From JBDTES01 sp039922435 (lineage in GTDB: Bacteria > Patescibacteriota > Saccharimonadia > Saccharimonadales > UBA4665): a DNA stretch of 64,000 nucleotides. The stretch lies in the NCBI GenBank assembly GCA_039922435.1, contig JBDTES010000001.1:1-64000 (forward strand). Direction: 5' to 3'. The translations under genes were made by a program, and so were the position numbers. Shown here piece by piece: positions 25,383 through 33,769 of this stretch (within the stretch, counting starts at the first letter, position 1; the number at the start of each line of letters is the position of its first letter). The notes under the pieces are model-generated. The model had not been told where the DNA came from and searched no databases. It was given only the letters and a program-made list of their open reading frames with translations.

Positions 25383-28178
25383 CTATTTAAGCCTCTGTCG
25401 ATACCTTGTAGTTACACTTACTAAAATTACTATCACTGCTGGGATCAATGCCACAAAAAGTAATATAGGACTATGTTTGGTGACGACACTTGACGTAGCT
25501 AGGCGTGGAGTCTGATTAACACGAGGAGGTTTAGCCGTTGAATCACCTGCTACCTCGCCCATAAAATGAAGCGGGGCGCTTTCGATACGAGAGAACAATC
25601 GTGGAACCGGATTAACATTAATAAACGAGACACCACTCGAACCGTTACTCGAAGCCTCTACAATTTTCGGGGTTATAATCGGCTTTGCTGGCAAAGATAA
25701 GTCATCATCACTAGGCACTGTCGGCGCCTCAGGTGCTGGGGTGGGAGGAGTGCCAATTTCTGGGTCACATGCATCGTCGATGCCATCTTTGTCCACATCG
25801 TGGCCACTATTCGGTAAACTAGGGCAAGAATCAACTGTATTAATTACGCCATCACCATCATAATCGTTAGCACTAGCCTCTATATACACAGTTTTTTGTA
25901 TATCTATAGGGTCACCAAACTTGTTTTTACCATACATGTGTAAGACATGGAATCCTGGCACCGTATCACTTGGTATATGTAGTCTGCCAGATATATCACC
26001 AGACTCATTTACTGATAGAATACCTACATCTACAGGGTCAGAATGCAATACAGTATTCAATTGAGTCCCTGGCATAACTATCCCCTTACCGCCGTAAGAA
26101 GTGTAATTAACATCACTGTCTCCTGGTAATAATACCTCCAAGTTATCATCCTTGTCGTTTAAGACCTGATACAAAGAACGACTTACTACCGGTGGAGTTC
26201 CGAGTAGGGATTCCGCCTGATTATCATCTGAAGATGGCGCTATAACATCTTGTGGGTCTGGCATCGGCGTAGTCAAATTATGAGTTTGATCTAGTATAGT
26301 ACTTGCGAGCAGTTGATGACCGAGCTTGTTCGGATGGTAACTTTCGTTACCAGTCCGAAATATTGTATCGTTTCCCTCCGTCAAGCCATTCACTGCTTTG
26401 TCACCAGATTCGCACAGCCGATGACCATCAAAAGAATGTTGAGTATCAATATATTGGACACCTGCTTTGTCAGCTGCTCGTTTGATAACAGAATCTAGAT
26501 AGCTCACAAGTTCGCTAGCAAATACTGTATCCGGTCCACTGAAGCGTACATTATCCCCACAATCTCCGCCCGGGTTTACTAATTGTGGGTAGCCTATTAC
26601 ATAGACACGGCGTGCAGGGTCATTTGTTTCCAATGATTTGTACGTTTGAACAAGCCTATTGAATTGTGGGCCTATAACACTATCGATAAGCTCTTTTCGG
26701 TCTTCATATGTTTTGTAGCAGTTCTGCGCCAACGAAGAGCCATTGTTAAACGGTATAATGCACCGCTTAATTATGTTGGAGAAACCTATATCGTTTCCAC
26801 CTATTGATATGGTTACTACTTGCGGATTATCATTATTAAGCACCCTCAACTGAGTAATTACTCCAGGCAAATGAACCAGGATAGCGTTCTCTTGTTTTTT
26901 TTCCGATATTTCAGTATCTTCAACATCTTTTAACTGATTAATCTTTTGGTTATTATTTTTAAAGATGTTACCTATCACTGCACCAGAGCAAGCCATCGAC
27001 TCCGTAGAGCCCACGCGTGGTTCCATCAAAAATGGGTACGAGAATATCGACTGATGGCACTTATTTACGTCCGTATCTGTACCGAGCTTATAGTTGAAGG
27101 TGCCTTCTCCCGAGGCAAATGAATCTCCTAACGCTAGATAATTTTCTAACCTCATTGGCTGGCCAGGCGCGGTAATGTAGTACCGTGCGTAGCCAAAGGT
27201 CGAGCCTATCTTTGTAATAGCCGCAAAGCTTAGTGAATTATCGTTTGCAAATACTACGTTTCTAATCGAATACAAATTTGGAATAGTCTGGCTCAGCTGA
27301 GCCCAATAATTAGTAGTTTTACAAGTAGAAGTAGCCCCTGAATAGGCTGCCGTCGAGCTGCCACATGAATCAATATCTATAACCTTAAAATACTTACTGC
27401 CCCAGCCATCAGGGGCATTGTACGCAACAGCCGCATACTTGCCTGACGGACTAATGGCCGTGACAGCTCCCAGAGGTGATCCAGAACTATTTACTACCGT
27501 GTTTGTAGCAAATGACACCATTTGCAGCGTTGTCAGGTTTATCCTGACGAAACCATAACTATCTACCTCTACAACCACGTAGTCCCCATCATTAGTGAAA
27601 GTGCTTGGGGCACTCGATGCCAGCAGGTGGTTACGATCTGGATATTTAAGCTCTGTATCCGGGCTAGTAATTGAATAACTCGGGGCTAACAAATTATTAT
27701 TAAAAATAAGGTGATTCCCAAACTCTCTAAATAGGCTCGTGTTTACCCCCGGCCAAGACGGGTCGCTGTGAATCATCAGCTCTGCTGGGGAATTTGGCAC
27801 ATCTATAAATACCGGCTTACCTGGTAGCGAATCATAAACTGGATACGCTTTACTCGAGCCATTTGGCATATATACACTCACTGCGTCATCGAGTAATCCC
27901 TCACTCTTTTGTACCATGCAGTGGGTCTCGTTATTTGTTAGTAACTGCTGATAAACCACCCGTACAACTGGGATAATCATCTCTATGCACACTGGCGGTA
28001 AGGAAATAGCCTCGTCTTGTGTTATGTCCCCGATTTTACTAATCTGCGGTGAACTAGATGCCCAGGCATCGTTTACATCGGCAAAAGTTGTCTTTGGTAT
28101 AATTGAATCGACTATAATCGCGCAAGTTAATAGAAGCCCAACCGTCAATAGTAAACTTTTGTACCTACTAGACAACAC
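25383..28178 (-). CDS. secreted SGNH/GDSL hydrolase with TSP3-type repeats and C-terminal anchor, 931 aa
   Basis: A large exported protein. A signal peptide (residues 1-33) is followed by about 300 residues with beta-propeller/WD-like strands (DVVVEVDSYGFVRINL-like). The SGNH esterase domain then has block I ALGDSFASGEG near 348, block III SIGGNDIGFS near 457 and block V HPNKLGHQLL near 616. After it comes a beta-sandwich, a calcium-binding thrombospondin-3-like stretch with DYDGDGVIN and DVDKDGIDDACDPE (about 770-805), a Pro-rich linker and a C-terminal helix (906-927). GTG start with AGGAAAGG upstream. It is a surface esterase; the substrate is unknown. Confidence 0.88.
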   Translation of the reverse strand: MLSSRYKSLLLTVGLLLTCAIIVDSIIPKTTFADVNDAWASSSPQISKIGDITQDEAISLPPVCIEMIIPVVRVVYQQLLTNNETHCMVQKSEGLLDDAVSVYMPNGSSKAYPVYDSLPGKPVFIDVPNSPAELMIHSDPSWPGVNTSLFREFGNHLIFNNNLLAPSYSITSPDTELKYPDRNHLLASSAPSTFTNDGDYVVVEVDSYGFVRINLTTLQMVSFATNTVVNSSGSPLGAVTAISPSGKYAAVAYNAPDGWGSKYFKVIDIDSCGSSTAAYSGATSTCKTTNYWAQLSQTIPNLYSIRNVVFANDNSLSFAAITKIGSTFGYARYYITAPGQPMRLENYLALGDSFASGEGTFNYKLGTDTDVNKCHQSIFSYPFLMEPRVGSTESMACSGAVIGNIFKNNNQKINQLKDVEDTEISEKKQENAILVHLPGVITQLRVLNNDNPQVVTISIGGNDIGFSNIIKRCIIPFNNGSSLAQNCYKTYEDRKELIDSVIGPQFNRLVQTYKSLETNDPARRVYVIGYPQLVNPGGDCGDNVRFSGPDTVFASELVSYLDSVIKRAADKAGVQYIDTQHSFDGHRLCESGDKAVNGLTEGNDTIFRTGNESYHPNKLGHQLLASTILDQTHNLTTPMPDPQDVIAPSSDDNQAESLLGTPPVVSRSLYQVLNDKDDNLEVLLPGDSDVNYTSYGGKGIVMPGTQLNTVLHSDPVDVGILSVNESGDISGRLHIPSDTVPGFHVLHMYGKNKFGDPIDIQKTVYIEASANDYDGDGVINTVDSCPSLPNSGHDVDKDGIDDACDPEIGTPPTPAPEAPTVPSDDDLSLPAKPIITPKIVEASSNGSSGVSFINVNPVPRLFSRIESAPLHFMGEVAGDSTAKPPRVNQTPRLATSSVVTKHSPILLFVALIPAVIVILVSVTTRYRQRLK

Positions 28179-28235
28179 GAACGCCTTTCCTGCAACTTGG
28201 CGCTCACTATATAATATTATAAAACTATATACAAG

Positions 28236-28901
28236 CTATTCTGCAGCTTTATAGATAAAGTAAACTGCTCTTGGCGTATCTCGCTCGCACTCAAATATGT
28301 AAGTAGACATATAGATCGTTGCGTCTTTATGTAAACTCGAAGGCTTACCAAAAGAGTTATAATCACTAGGCTCATACGTATCATGATCAAACGAACAGCC
28401 TAGCTTATGAATGCTATCAAGAAAGCTAAAGTACACCCCTCCCTGTTGAGCAATCTCACTTATTCCATTATGTAACGAACCTTTACTAAATCCGAATTTA
28501 CCATCTATAATCTCAAATGCTAAACGACCATTATCTGCTGACTCGGATAAGCTATCTACGCTATAAGAAAAGGCATAGGTTACTGTACAGCCCAATGGTC
28601 CGCGGGCAAATTTAAGTGCACCGTAGGCACAACCTCTAGTTACACTTGTCTCATACGGTTGGCCAGCAGAACTTACGATGGCCGCATAGGCGTCAGCCAT
28701 ATCATTTTCGGTTTGGGCAAATCTAATCTTATCAGCTGCAAATTGCTTATCCACCAGTTTGTCATGTCGGTACGTACGAATGAAGAAAGCAGCCGCCAGC
28801 AAAGCCACAATAATAATTAGACCGTAGATAATATACTTTTTCTTGGAGGTATGCAGCCTGTTGGTATTACCGGAAGGCTTCTTTGGCTTTTGCTTAACCA
28901 T
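28236..28901 (-). CDS. membrane-anchored hypothetical protein, 221 aa, tandem duplicate (copy 2)
   Basis: Not recognised. A basic N-terminus (MVKQKPKKPSGNTNRL) leads to one helix at about residues 25-43, then an external domain of about 170 residues that contains paired cysteines (VTRGCAYGALKFARGPLGC and KLGCSFDHDTY, FECERD). It is a paralogue of the gene 28924-29592 directly upstream. The N-terminal half is nearly identical and the C-terminal half diverged. The same promoter block precedes both copies, with CATAAT 8 nt before the ATG. Cysteine pattern and anchor suggest a disulfide-stabilised surface domain. Confidence 0.75.
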   Translation of the reverse strand: MVKQKPKKPSGNTNRLHTSKKKYIIYGLIIIVALLAAAFFIRTYRHDKLVDKQFAADKIRFAQTENDMADAYAAIVSSAGQPYETSVTRGCAYGALKFARGPLGCTVTYAFSYSVDSLSESADNGRLAFEIIDGKFGFSKGSLHNGISEIAQQGGVYFSFLDSIHKLGCSFDHDTYEPSDYNSFGKPSSLHKDATIYMSTYIFECERDTPRAVYFIYKAAE

Positions 28902-28923
28902 GGTTATGCATTATGATAGCAAA

Positions 28924-29592
28924 TTAATATGCACTCTTCTGGATTTCATAAATAGCTCTAGGCGTATTCTTTTCACACAGAAAGTAAAAAGTTGACATAT
29001 ACGTAGTGGTGTCTTTATGTAAACCAGAAGATACTCTACCGAAAGAATTGTAGTCATCTGGGGCGTAGGTATTATGGTCCAAAGTACAGCCAAGCCCATG
29101 AATACTATCAAGAAAATCACCATATTCACCAGCCTGTTGTGCTAACTCAGCAATCCCATACATTGTTGAGCCCTTACTGAACCCAAAATGGCCATCAATT
29201 ATGCCGTGGACTAGTTGTCCGTTAATTTTCCCTTCAGAACTATTATTAACACTGTAGGCGAAGCCATAATTTATCATGCAGCCCAATGGTCCGCGGGCAA
29301 ATTTAAGTGCACCGTAGGCACAACCTCTAGTGACACTTGTCTCATACGGTTGGCCAGCCGACTTTACTATGGCTGCATAGGCGTCAGCCATGTCATTTTC
29401 GGTTTGAGCAAATCGAATTTTATCAGCTGCAAACTGTTTATCTACCAGCCTATCGTGCTGATATGTACGAATGAAGAAAGCAGCCGCCAGGAAAGCCACA
29501 ACAACAATTACGCCATAAATAATATACTTCTTTTTAGAAGTATATAGCTTGTTAGTATTACCGGAAGGCTTCTTTGGCTTTTGTTTAACCAT
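28924..29592 (-). CDS. membrane-anchored hypothetical protein, 222 aa, tandem duplicate (copy 1)
   Basis: A paralogue of 28236-28901 with the same layout: basic cytoplasmic start, single helix (YIIYGVIVVVAFLAAAFF), then an external Cys-containing domain with TRGCAYGALKFARGPLGC. The start ATG is preceded by the block TTTGCTATCATAATGCATAA, which also precedes the second copy. The unit length is about 691 bp, so promoter and gene were duplicated together. Function is unknown. Divergence is concentrated in the C-terminal half, which may be under selection. Confidence 0.75.
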   Translation of the reverse strand: MVKQKPKKPSGNTNKLYTSKKKYIIYGVIVVVAFLAAAFFIRTYQHDRLVDKQFAADKIRFAQTENDMADAYAAIVKSAGQPYETSVTRGCAYGALKFARGPLGCMINYGFAYSVNNSSEGKINGQLVHGIIDGHFGFSKGSTMYGIAELAQQAGEYGDFLDSIHGLGCTLDHNTYAPDDYNSFGRVSSGLHKDTTTYMSTFYFLCEKNTPRAIYEIQKSAY

Positions 29593-29669
29593 GGTTATGC
29601 ATTATGATAGCAAATTACAGCCACTAACTGTTAGCGAATTGATTTGAAGTCTAAATTAGTAACTTCGAG

Positions 29670-31415
29670 TTAGCTTTCGAGGATGCGGAGGTTTAGATCG
29701 TCTAATTGTTCTAGATCGACTGTGTTGGGGGATTGCATCATGGCATCGACACCAGAGCCGTTTTTAGGGAAGGCGACAACTTCGCGGATATTGGTTTCGC
29801 CCATTAATTCCATGAAGATTCGGTCGACACCGTAGGCACAACCAGCGTGTGGTGGAGCGCCGTATTTAAAGGCGCTTATCATGGCGCCAAACCGGCTATC
29901 GACGTAGGCTTGATCAAAGCCAAGTATGCCAAAGACTTTGTACATAATCTCTGGATTATGATTGCGAACACCACCGCTGCAGATCTCGTAGCCATTCATA
30001 ACCATATCGTATTGGTCGGCCACAATCGCCAGTTTGTCTTCGGAATCTAGCGCTTCTAAGCCACCTTTGGGCATACTAAATGGGTTATGGCCAAAATCTA
30101 GTTTGCCAGTATGTTCGTCTTTTTCGTAAAACGGGAAATCAATAATCCAGCACAGTGCCACGATATTCGGATCTTTTAGGCCAAAGTGGTTAGCAAATTC
30201 GATACGTAGTCGGCCCAGCACTTTGTTGACAACAGATCGCTTGTCGGCTCCAAAGAACACGATATCGCCATCGGTGGCACCAAGTTTAGATTTGATGGCT
30301 TCTAATTCCTCAGTCTTTAAGAATTTAGCAATCGGTGATTGAACTTCGCCGTCTTTGTAGGTTAGATAGGCTAGGCCGCCAGCTCCTTCAGCCTTAGCAA
30401 TCTCGGTAAATTTATCGATTTGTGAACGGCTTAGTTCACTGCCACCCTTAACGCAGATAGCCTTAACGCATTCGGCGTTTTTAAAGACACCAAATTCGGT
30501 GTTTTGTAGTTCTGTGGTTAGTTCGGTAAGTTCCATGCCATAACGCAAATCTGGCTTATCGGTACCATAGCGCTCCATAGATTCAACGTAAGGAATCCGT
30601 GGAATAGCTTCATTTAGTAGTTTCTTGCCGGCAAAATCAGTCGATAATTGCTTAATAAGCGGCTCGGTTAGGCTTCGAACTTCTTCGCCGTCTTCGACGA
30701 ATGACATTTCTAGGTCTAATTGGTAAAACTCACCGTACAGCCGATCGGCCCGTGGGTCTTCATCACGGAAACAAGCCGCCAGCTGGTAATAACGTGGTAC
30801 GCCACCAACCATTAAAAGCTGCTTAAACTGCTGGGGGGCCTGCGGCAAAGCGTAGAATTTGCCCTGTTGGAGACGTGATGGAATTAAGAAATCACGGGCG
30901 CCTTCTGGGCTGCTACTAGCCAAAATCGGTGTTGTAACCTCAGTAAAATCAGTTTGTTCCATAAAGCTACGAATCCGGTGGTACATATCGGCCCGCTTTT
31001 TTAGCATATCTTGCATTTTGGGGCGGCGTAGATCGAGGTAACGATATTTAAGTCGTAATTCTTCACTACTTTGGGCTTCACTATGAATCTGAATTGGCAA
31101 AGCCTCAGACCGGTTCAAGATAGTTAGCTCGTCAACCTTAATTTCTACTTCACCGGTATCAATGTTCGGGTTCTTAAGACCTTCACCGCGTTCCATTACC
31201 TGACCAGTGGCAGATATTACAAACTCATCACGTAAACTCTCACCAATTTTAAAGGCTTCGGCCTGATCTGGCCGAATATTGAGCTGGACTAGACCGGTGT
31301 GATCACGCAAATCGATAAATATTAGACCACCATGGTCACGTCGGCTGTTGACCCAACCTTTTACGGTAACTGTTTCGCTCGTTTTAGAGACAGTGTCTTT
31401 TGCAAATGTTCTCAT
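29670..31415 (-). CDS. aspS: aspartyl-tRNA synthetase
   Basis: A 581-aa class II synthetase that charges tRNA with aspartate. An OB-fold anticodon domain comes first (VKGWVNSRRDHGGLIFIDLRD, residues 18-38). Motif 2 is YYQLAACFRDEDPRADR, with YGEFYQLDLEMSF, and motif 3 is AYGVDRIFMELMG near 530. A GAD-type insertion (about 285-410) marks the bacterial form. Length is normal. Upstream on the same strand is a strong leader hairpin (31459-31504), and an RBS (CCAGGAA) precedes the ATG. Whether it also acylates tRNA-Asn cannot be seen. Confidence 0.97.
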   Translation of the reverse strand: MRTFAKDTVSKTSETVTVKGWVNSRRDHGGLIFIDLRDHTGLVQLNIRPDQAEAFKIGESLRDEFVISATGQVMERGEGLKNPNIDTGEVEIKVDELTILNRSEALPIQIHSEAQSSEELRLKYRYLDLRRPKMQDMLKKRADMYHRIRSFMEQTDFTEVTTPILASSSPEGARDFLIPSRLQQGKFYALPQAPQQFKQLLMVGGVPRYYQLAACFRDEDPRADRLYGEFYQLDLEMSFVEDGEEVRSLTEPLIKQLSTDFAGKKLLNEAIPRIPYVESMERYGTDKPDLRYGMELTELTTELQNTEFGVFKNAECVKAICVKGGSELSRSQIDKFTEIAKAEGAGGLAYLTYKDGEVQSPIAKFLKTEELEAIKSKLGATDGDIVFFGADKRSVVNKVLGRLRIEFANHFGLKDPNIVALCWIIDFPFYEKDEHTGKLDFGHNPFSMPKGGLEALDSEDKLAIVADQYDMVMNGYEICSGGVRNHNPEIMYKVFGILGFDQAYVDSRFGAMISAFKYGAPPHAGCAYGVDRIFMELMGETNIREVVAFPKNGSGVDAMMQSPNTVDLEQLDDLNLRILES

Positions 31416-31458
31416 ATATAAAATTCCTGGTTAATTATTGAGCTTTGGCTTAAGAGTT

Positions 31459-31504
31459 GGGTCGGATACGCAGGCTAGTAGCGCCAGCTACTTGCTGCCG
31501 ACCC
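31459..31504 (-). ncRNA. structured leader hairpin upstream of aspS
   Basis: Nested inverted repeats: GGGTCGG (31459-31465) with CCGACCC (31498-31504), CAG (31471-31473) with CTG (31495-31497), and AGTAGC (31477-31482) with GCTACT (31487-31492) around a GCCA loop. It lies 44 nt before the aspS ATG, inside the likely 5' UTR. There is no T tract for a terminator and no T-box AGGGTGG motif. It could regulate aspS or stabilise the mRNA. Orientation is assumed from aspS. Confidence 0.5.
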
Positions 31505-31546
31505 GAGGATTCATATTACTTCGACCTTGCCAAATCATACTGACTA

Positions 31547-32623
31547 CTATTTTACCACCTCTGGTGGCTCGGAGGTAGTGGCTTCTTGGTGGGCCGGCTC
31601 TTGCTCGGCTTTTAGGCGAGCCTTGTGCTCCTCTTGGGCGGCAGTAGCCGCAACCGCTCGGAGGTCGTCATAATTATCAAACTCATCAATAATTGGTTTG
31701 CCAATAATTTGCTCAATTATATCTTCGACCGTAACAATACCAACGAATTCTTCGAAGCTGTTAACTACTAGAAACAAGTGTTGCTTGGTCTTAAGAAATG
31801 CTTGGAGGGTTTGATAAAGCGTAAATTCTTCGTGAATATAACTAAGCCGCTGCTTCATTAGATCACGTACCGTACCGGTCTTTTTAGTCATAACTAAATC
31901 ACGCAGATACAAAATACCGATTATATTGTCATGCTTGCCCTCGTAAACCGGGAAGCGACTGTGGCCGCTGCTATGAAGTTCGTTAGTCAGGACTGGGCCA
32001 ATTGATTCATCGACCTTGACGACTGTAACTACTCGTTTGGGCACCAAAACCTCGCTAACACGCTTATCGCCAAAACTGAGAGCGTGAGTAAGTAGTGCGA
32101 TTTCGCCTATCGATATACGGTTGTCGGGTTGATCCTTTTGTCGCTCTAGCAAATCGATTAGATCCGATTTTTCGAACAACCCAGTATGGATCGTGATTGG
32201 TCGGTGTCGACGAACAAACTGCTCAATCCACGCAAGTAGCGGATGCAGCCTTTCTGTTAGCCAGCTAAGCGACGGTGCGGCAGTTCGTGCCAACCATAAG
32301 CCAGCATTGGTGGTTTCACCGCTTGGAATCCAGACAAAACCAACCCAAATAACTGCTGCCACCGATATAACTGCCAGCCAAGCTGGTAGGATATCAGCGA
32401 ACATAACCACGCCACCAGCAAAAGCTAGGCCGGCAATTAGCCAAAGTAAGGCGTTTAAGCTAGCACCGTAAGCAGCCGGTTTGTACAGCAATATTGCTAG
32501 CGAATCACCACGACGCGCCAATCGCTTAAGCTCCTTTGTCGGCACATGGCGGTAAGCCTTATATAAAACCAGTGCGCAGAGCGCGATAGCCGAAAAAGCT
32601 AGACCGAGAACAAATGAAAGCAT
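31547..32623 (-). CDS. CNNM/hemolysin-family membrane protein with CBS domains
   Basis: A 358-aa protein. Residues 1 to about 125 hold three or four helices of a DUF21-like membrane part (ALCALVLYKAYRHVP ... LNALLWLIAGLAFAGGVVMF). Two CBS domains occupy about 190-310 (VSEVLVPKRVVTVVKVDESIG; SRFPVYEGKHDNIIGILYLRDL; FVGIVTVEDIIEQIIG). The organisation matches CorC/CNNM-type putative Mg2+ or Na+/Mg2+ transporters, in which the CBS pair binds ATP-Mg. The C-terminal FAD-like domain of CorC is missing. The transport role is inferred from the family. Confidence 0.85.
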   Translation of the reverse strand: MLSFVLGLAFSAIALCALVLYKAYRHVPTKELKRLARRGDSLAILLYKPAAYGASLNALLWLIAGLAFAGGVVMFADILPAWLAVISVAAVIWVGFVWIPSGETTNAGLWLARTAAPSLSWLTERLHPLLAWIEQFVRRHRPITIHTGLFEKSDLIDLLERQKDQPDNRISIGEIALLTHALSFGDKRVSEVLVPKRVVTVVKVDESIGPVLTNELHSSGHSRFPVYEGKHDNIIGILYLRDLVMTKKTGTVRDLMKQRLSYIHEEFTLYQTLQAFLKTKQHLFLVVNSFEEFVGIVTVEDIIEQIIGKPIIDEFDNYDDLRAVAATAAQEEHKARLKAEQEPAHQEATTSEPPEVVK

Positions 32624-32728
32624 GTATCTATCTTACGACGGCCGGCTCGGTTTACAAAGCCTCGTATAATGGCCAAGTATTCGTGCTAATATAATTAGTT
32701 AGTAGCAAAGACTTTGGAGGAGAAATAC

Positions 32729-33403
32729 ATGGATAAGCGATTTTTGGCGATTATTGTGGCAATTATAGTCATATTCGGCGGCATAATATTAATAAGCAAT
32801 AATAATAAAACTAGTAAGAGTGATAGCACTAGCGGTCAGCCAACTAGCCACTTTACTGGTGATTTAACTAGCAAAGTTACTTTCGTAGAGTATGGCGATT
32901 ACGAATGCCCGGCCTGTGAATCCTTTCAGCCAACAGTTCAGCAAGTCATCAAGAAATATGCCGACAAAGTTAAGTTTCAATTCCGTAACTTACCCCTAAC
33001 TAGCCTGCACCCTAACGCTTTTGCCGGTGCTCGGGCTTCTGAGGCCGCTGCCCTGCAAGATAAATTCTGGGAAATGCACGAAGCACTGTACGATTACAGT
33101 AACTGGAGCCAATGGTCACCCGGCACAACAACTGACCCGACGCCATATTTCTGGCAATACGCTAAGAACCTTGGTTTGAATGTTACTAAATTTAAGGCCG
33201 ACTATAAGAGCTCGGCCGTCAATGACAAGATTAACGCTGATATCGCCGCCTTCAGTAAAACTGGATTGCCTGAAGCTACGCCAACCTATTTCCTAAACGG
33301 TAAGCACATCGAAAACACGGCGCTACTAGACTCGACATCTGGTCAGCCAAGCGTTGATGCATTCTCTAAAATACTCGACGCGGCGTTAGCCAAGGCTCAG
33401 TAG
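32729..33403 (+). CDS. DsbA-family thiol:disulfide oxidoreductase (membrane-anchored)
   Basis: A 224-aa protein with an N-terminal anchor or signal (FLAIIVAIIVIFGGIILI) and a thioredoxin fold. The active site is CPAC within EYGDYECPACESFQ at about residues 55-68, followed by QFRNLPLTSLHPNA (cis-Pro region comes later in GLPEATPTYFLNG). This is the DsbA/BdbD type that makes disulfides in exported proteins. It may serve the cysteine-containing surface proteins encoded nearby. ATG at 32729 with GGAGGAG upstream. The frame opens earlier at 32714 but without an RBS. Confidence 0.9.
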   Translation: MDKRFLAIIVAIIVIFGGIILISNNNKTSKSDSTSGQPTSHFTGDLTSKVTFVEYGDYECPACESFQPTVQQVIKKYADKVKFQFRNLPLTSLHPNAFAGARASEAAALQDKFWEMHEALYDYSNWSQWSPGTTTDPTPYFWQYAKNLGLNVTKFKADYKSSAVNDKINADIAAFSKTGLPEATPTYFLNGKHIENTALLDSTSGQPSVDAFSKILDAALAKAQ

Positions 33404-33428
33404 AGCCTCAAATTTAACCGTCTACAAT

Positions 33429-33521
33429 CTAGTAGTATAGATAGTTCTGCCAGTCAGGTCGCTGGACCTTCACCTCAACACGAGTTGGTTTTTCTTTAAA
33501 CCAAGTTACTTTTATTGACAT
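33429..33521 (-). CDS. candidate small protein, 30 aa
   Basis: A 30-aa frame MSIKVTWFKEKPTRVEVKVQ then RPDWQNYLYY, too short for standard gene finders. It has AGAGG 6 nt before the ATG and lies 127 nt downstream of a good minus-strand promoter (TTGACA-17-TAAATT with extended TG). The sequence is basic and aromatic, with no hydrophobic helix. It could be a real small protein or a chance frame inside a small RNA. No homologue is known to me. Confidence 0.35.
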   Translation of the reverse strand: MSIKVTWFKEKPTRVEVKVQRPDWQNYLYY

Positions 33522-33647
33522 TTTTGCCTCTTTGAAACGACTAACCTAGGCTCGGCTTACTAAAAAGCTAAAAGCCTAATTAATCCGTCTCTTTTTTTAA
33601 GTTTTTGTCTCTTCAAACGCTCTCGCTTGCGTCTTAAAAGTAAGTTC

Positions 33648-33676
33648 AATTTACCAAAGCGTATGCGCAATGTCAA
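33648..33676 (-). promoter_or_regulatory. sigma-70-type promoter in the dsbA-kef intergenic region
   Basis: On the minus strand, consensus TTGACA (33676-33671), a 17-nt spacer and extended -10 TGGTAAATT (TAAATT at 33653-33648). It fires away from the Kef gene towards the small ORF at 33429-33521. The transcript would have a leader of about 120 nt. Confidence 0.55.
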
Positions 33677-33769
33677 CAGTTTAATTAAAGATTTACTGAA
33701 ACTGACAAAAGCAATAGCCTAAAACAGCCCAAGTATAGTAAAATAATAGAGCTAAACCAAAGATAAAAA

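Noticed and set aside
25330..25515. 61-aa frame opposite the end of the SGNH gene
   Set aside because: It overlaps the 3' end of the SGNH gene and is not supported by an RBS.
31416..31546. T-box riboswitch for aspS
   Set aside because: No AGGGTGG antiterminator motif and no terminator hairpin with a T tract.
33560..33649. Basic 29-aa frame starting with TTG in the dsbA-kef gap (minus strand)
   Set aside because: Its only start codon lies within the predicted -10 region, upstream of the expected transcription start.
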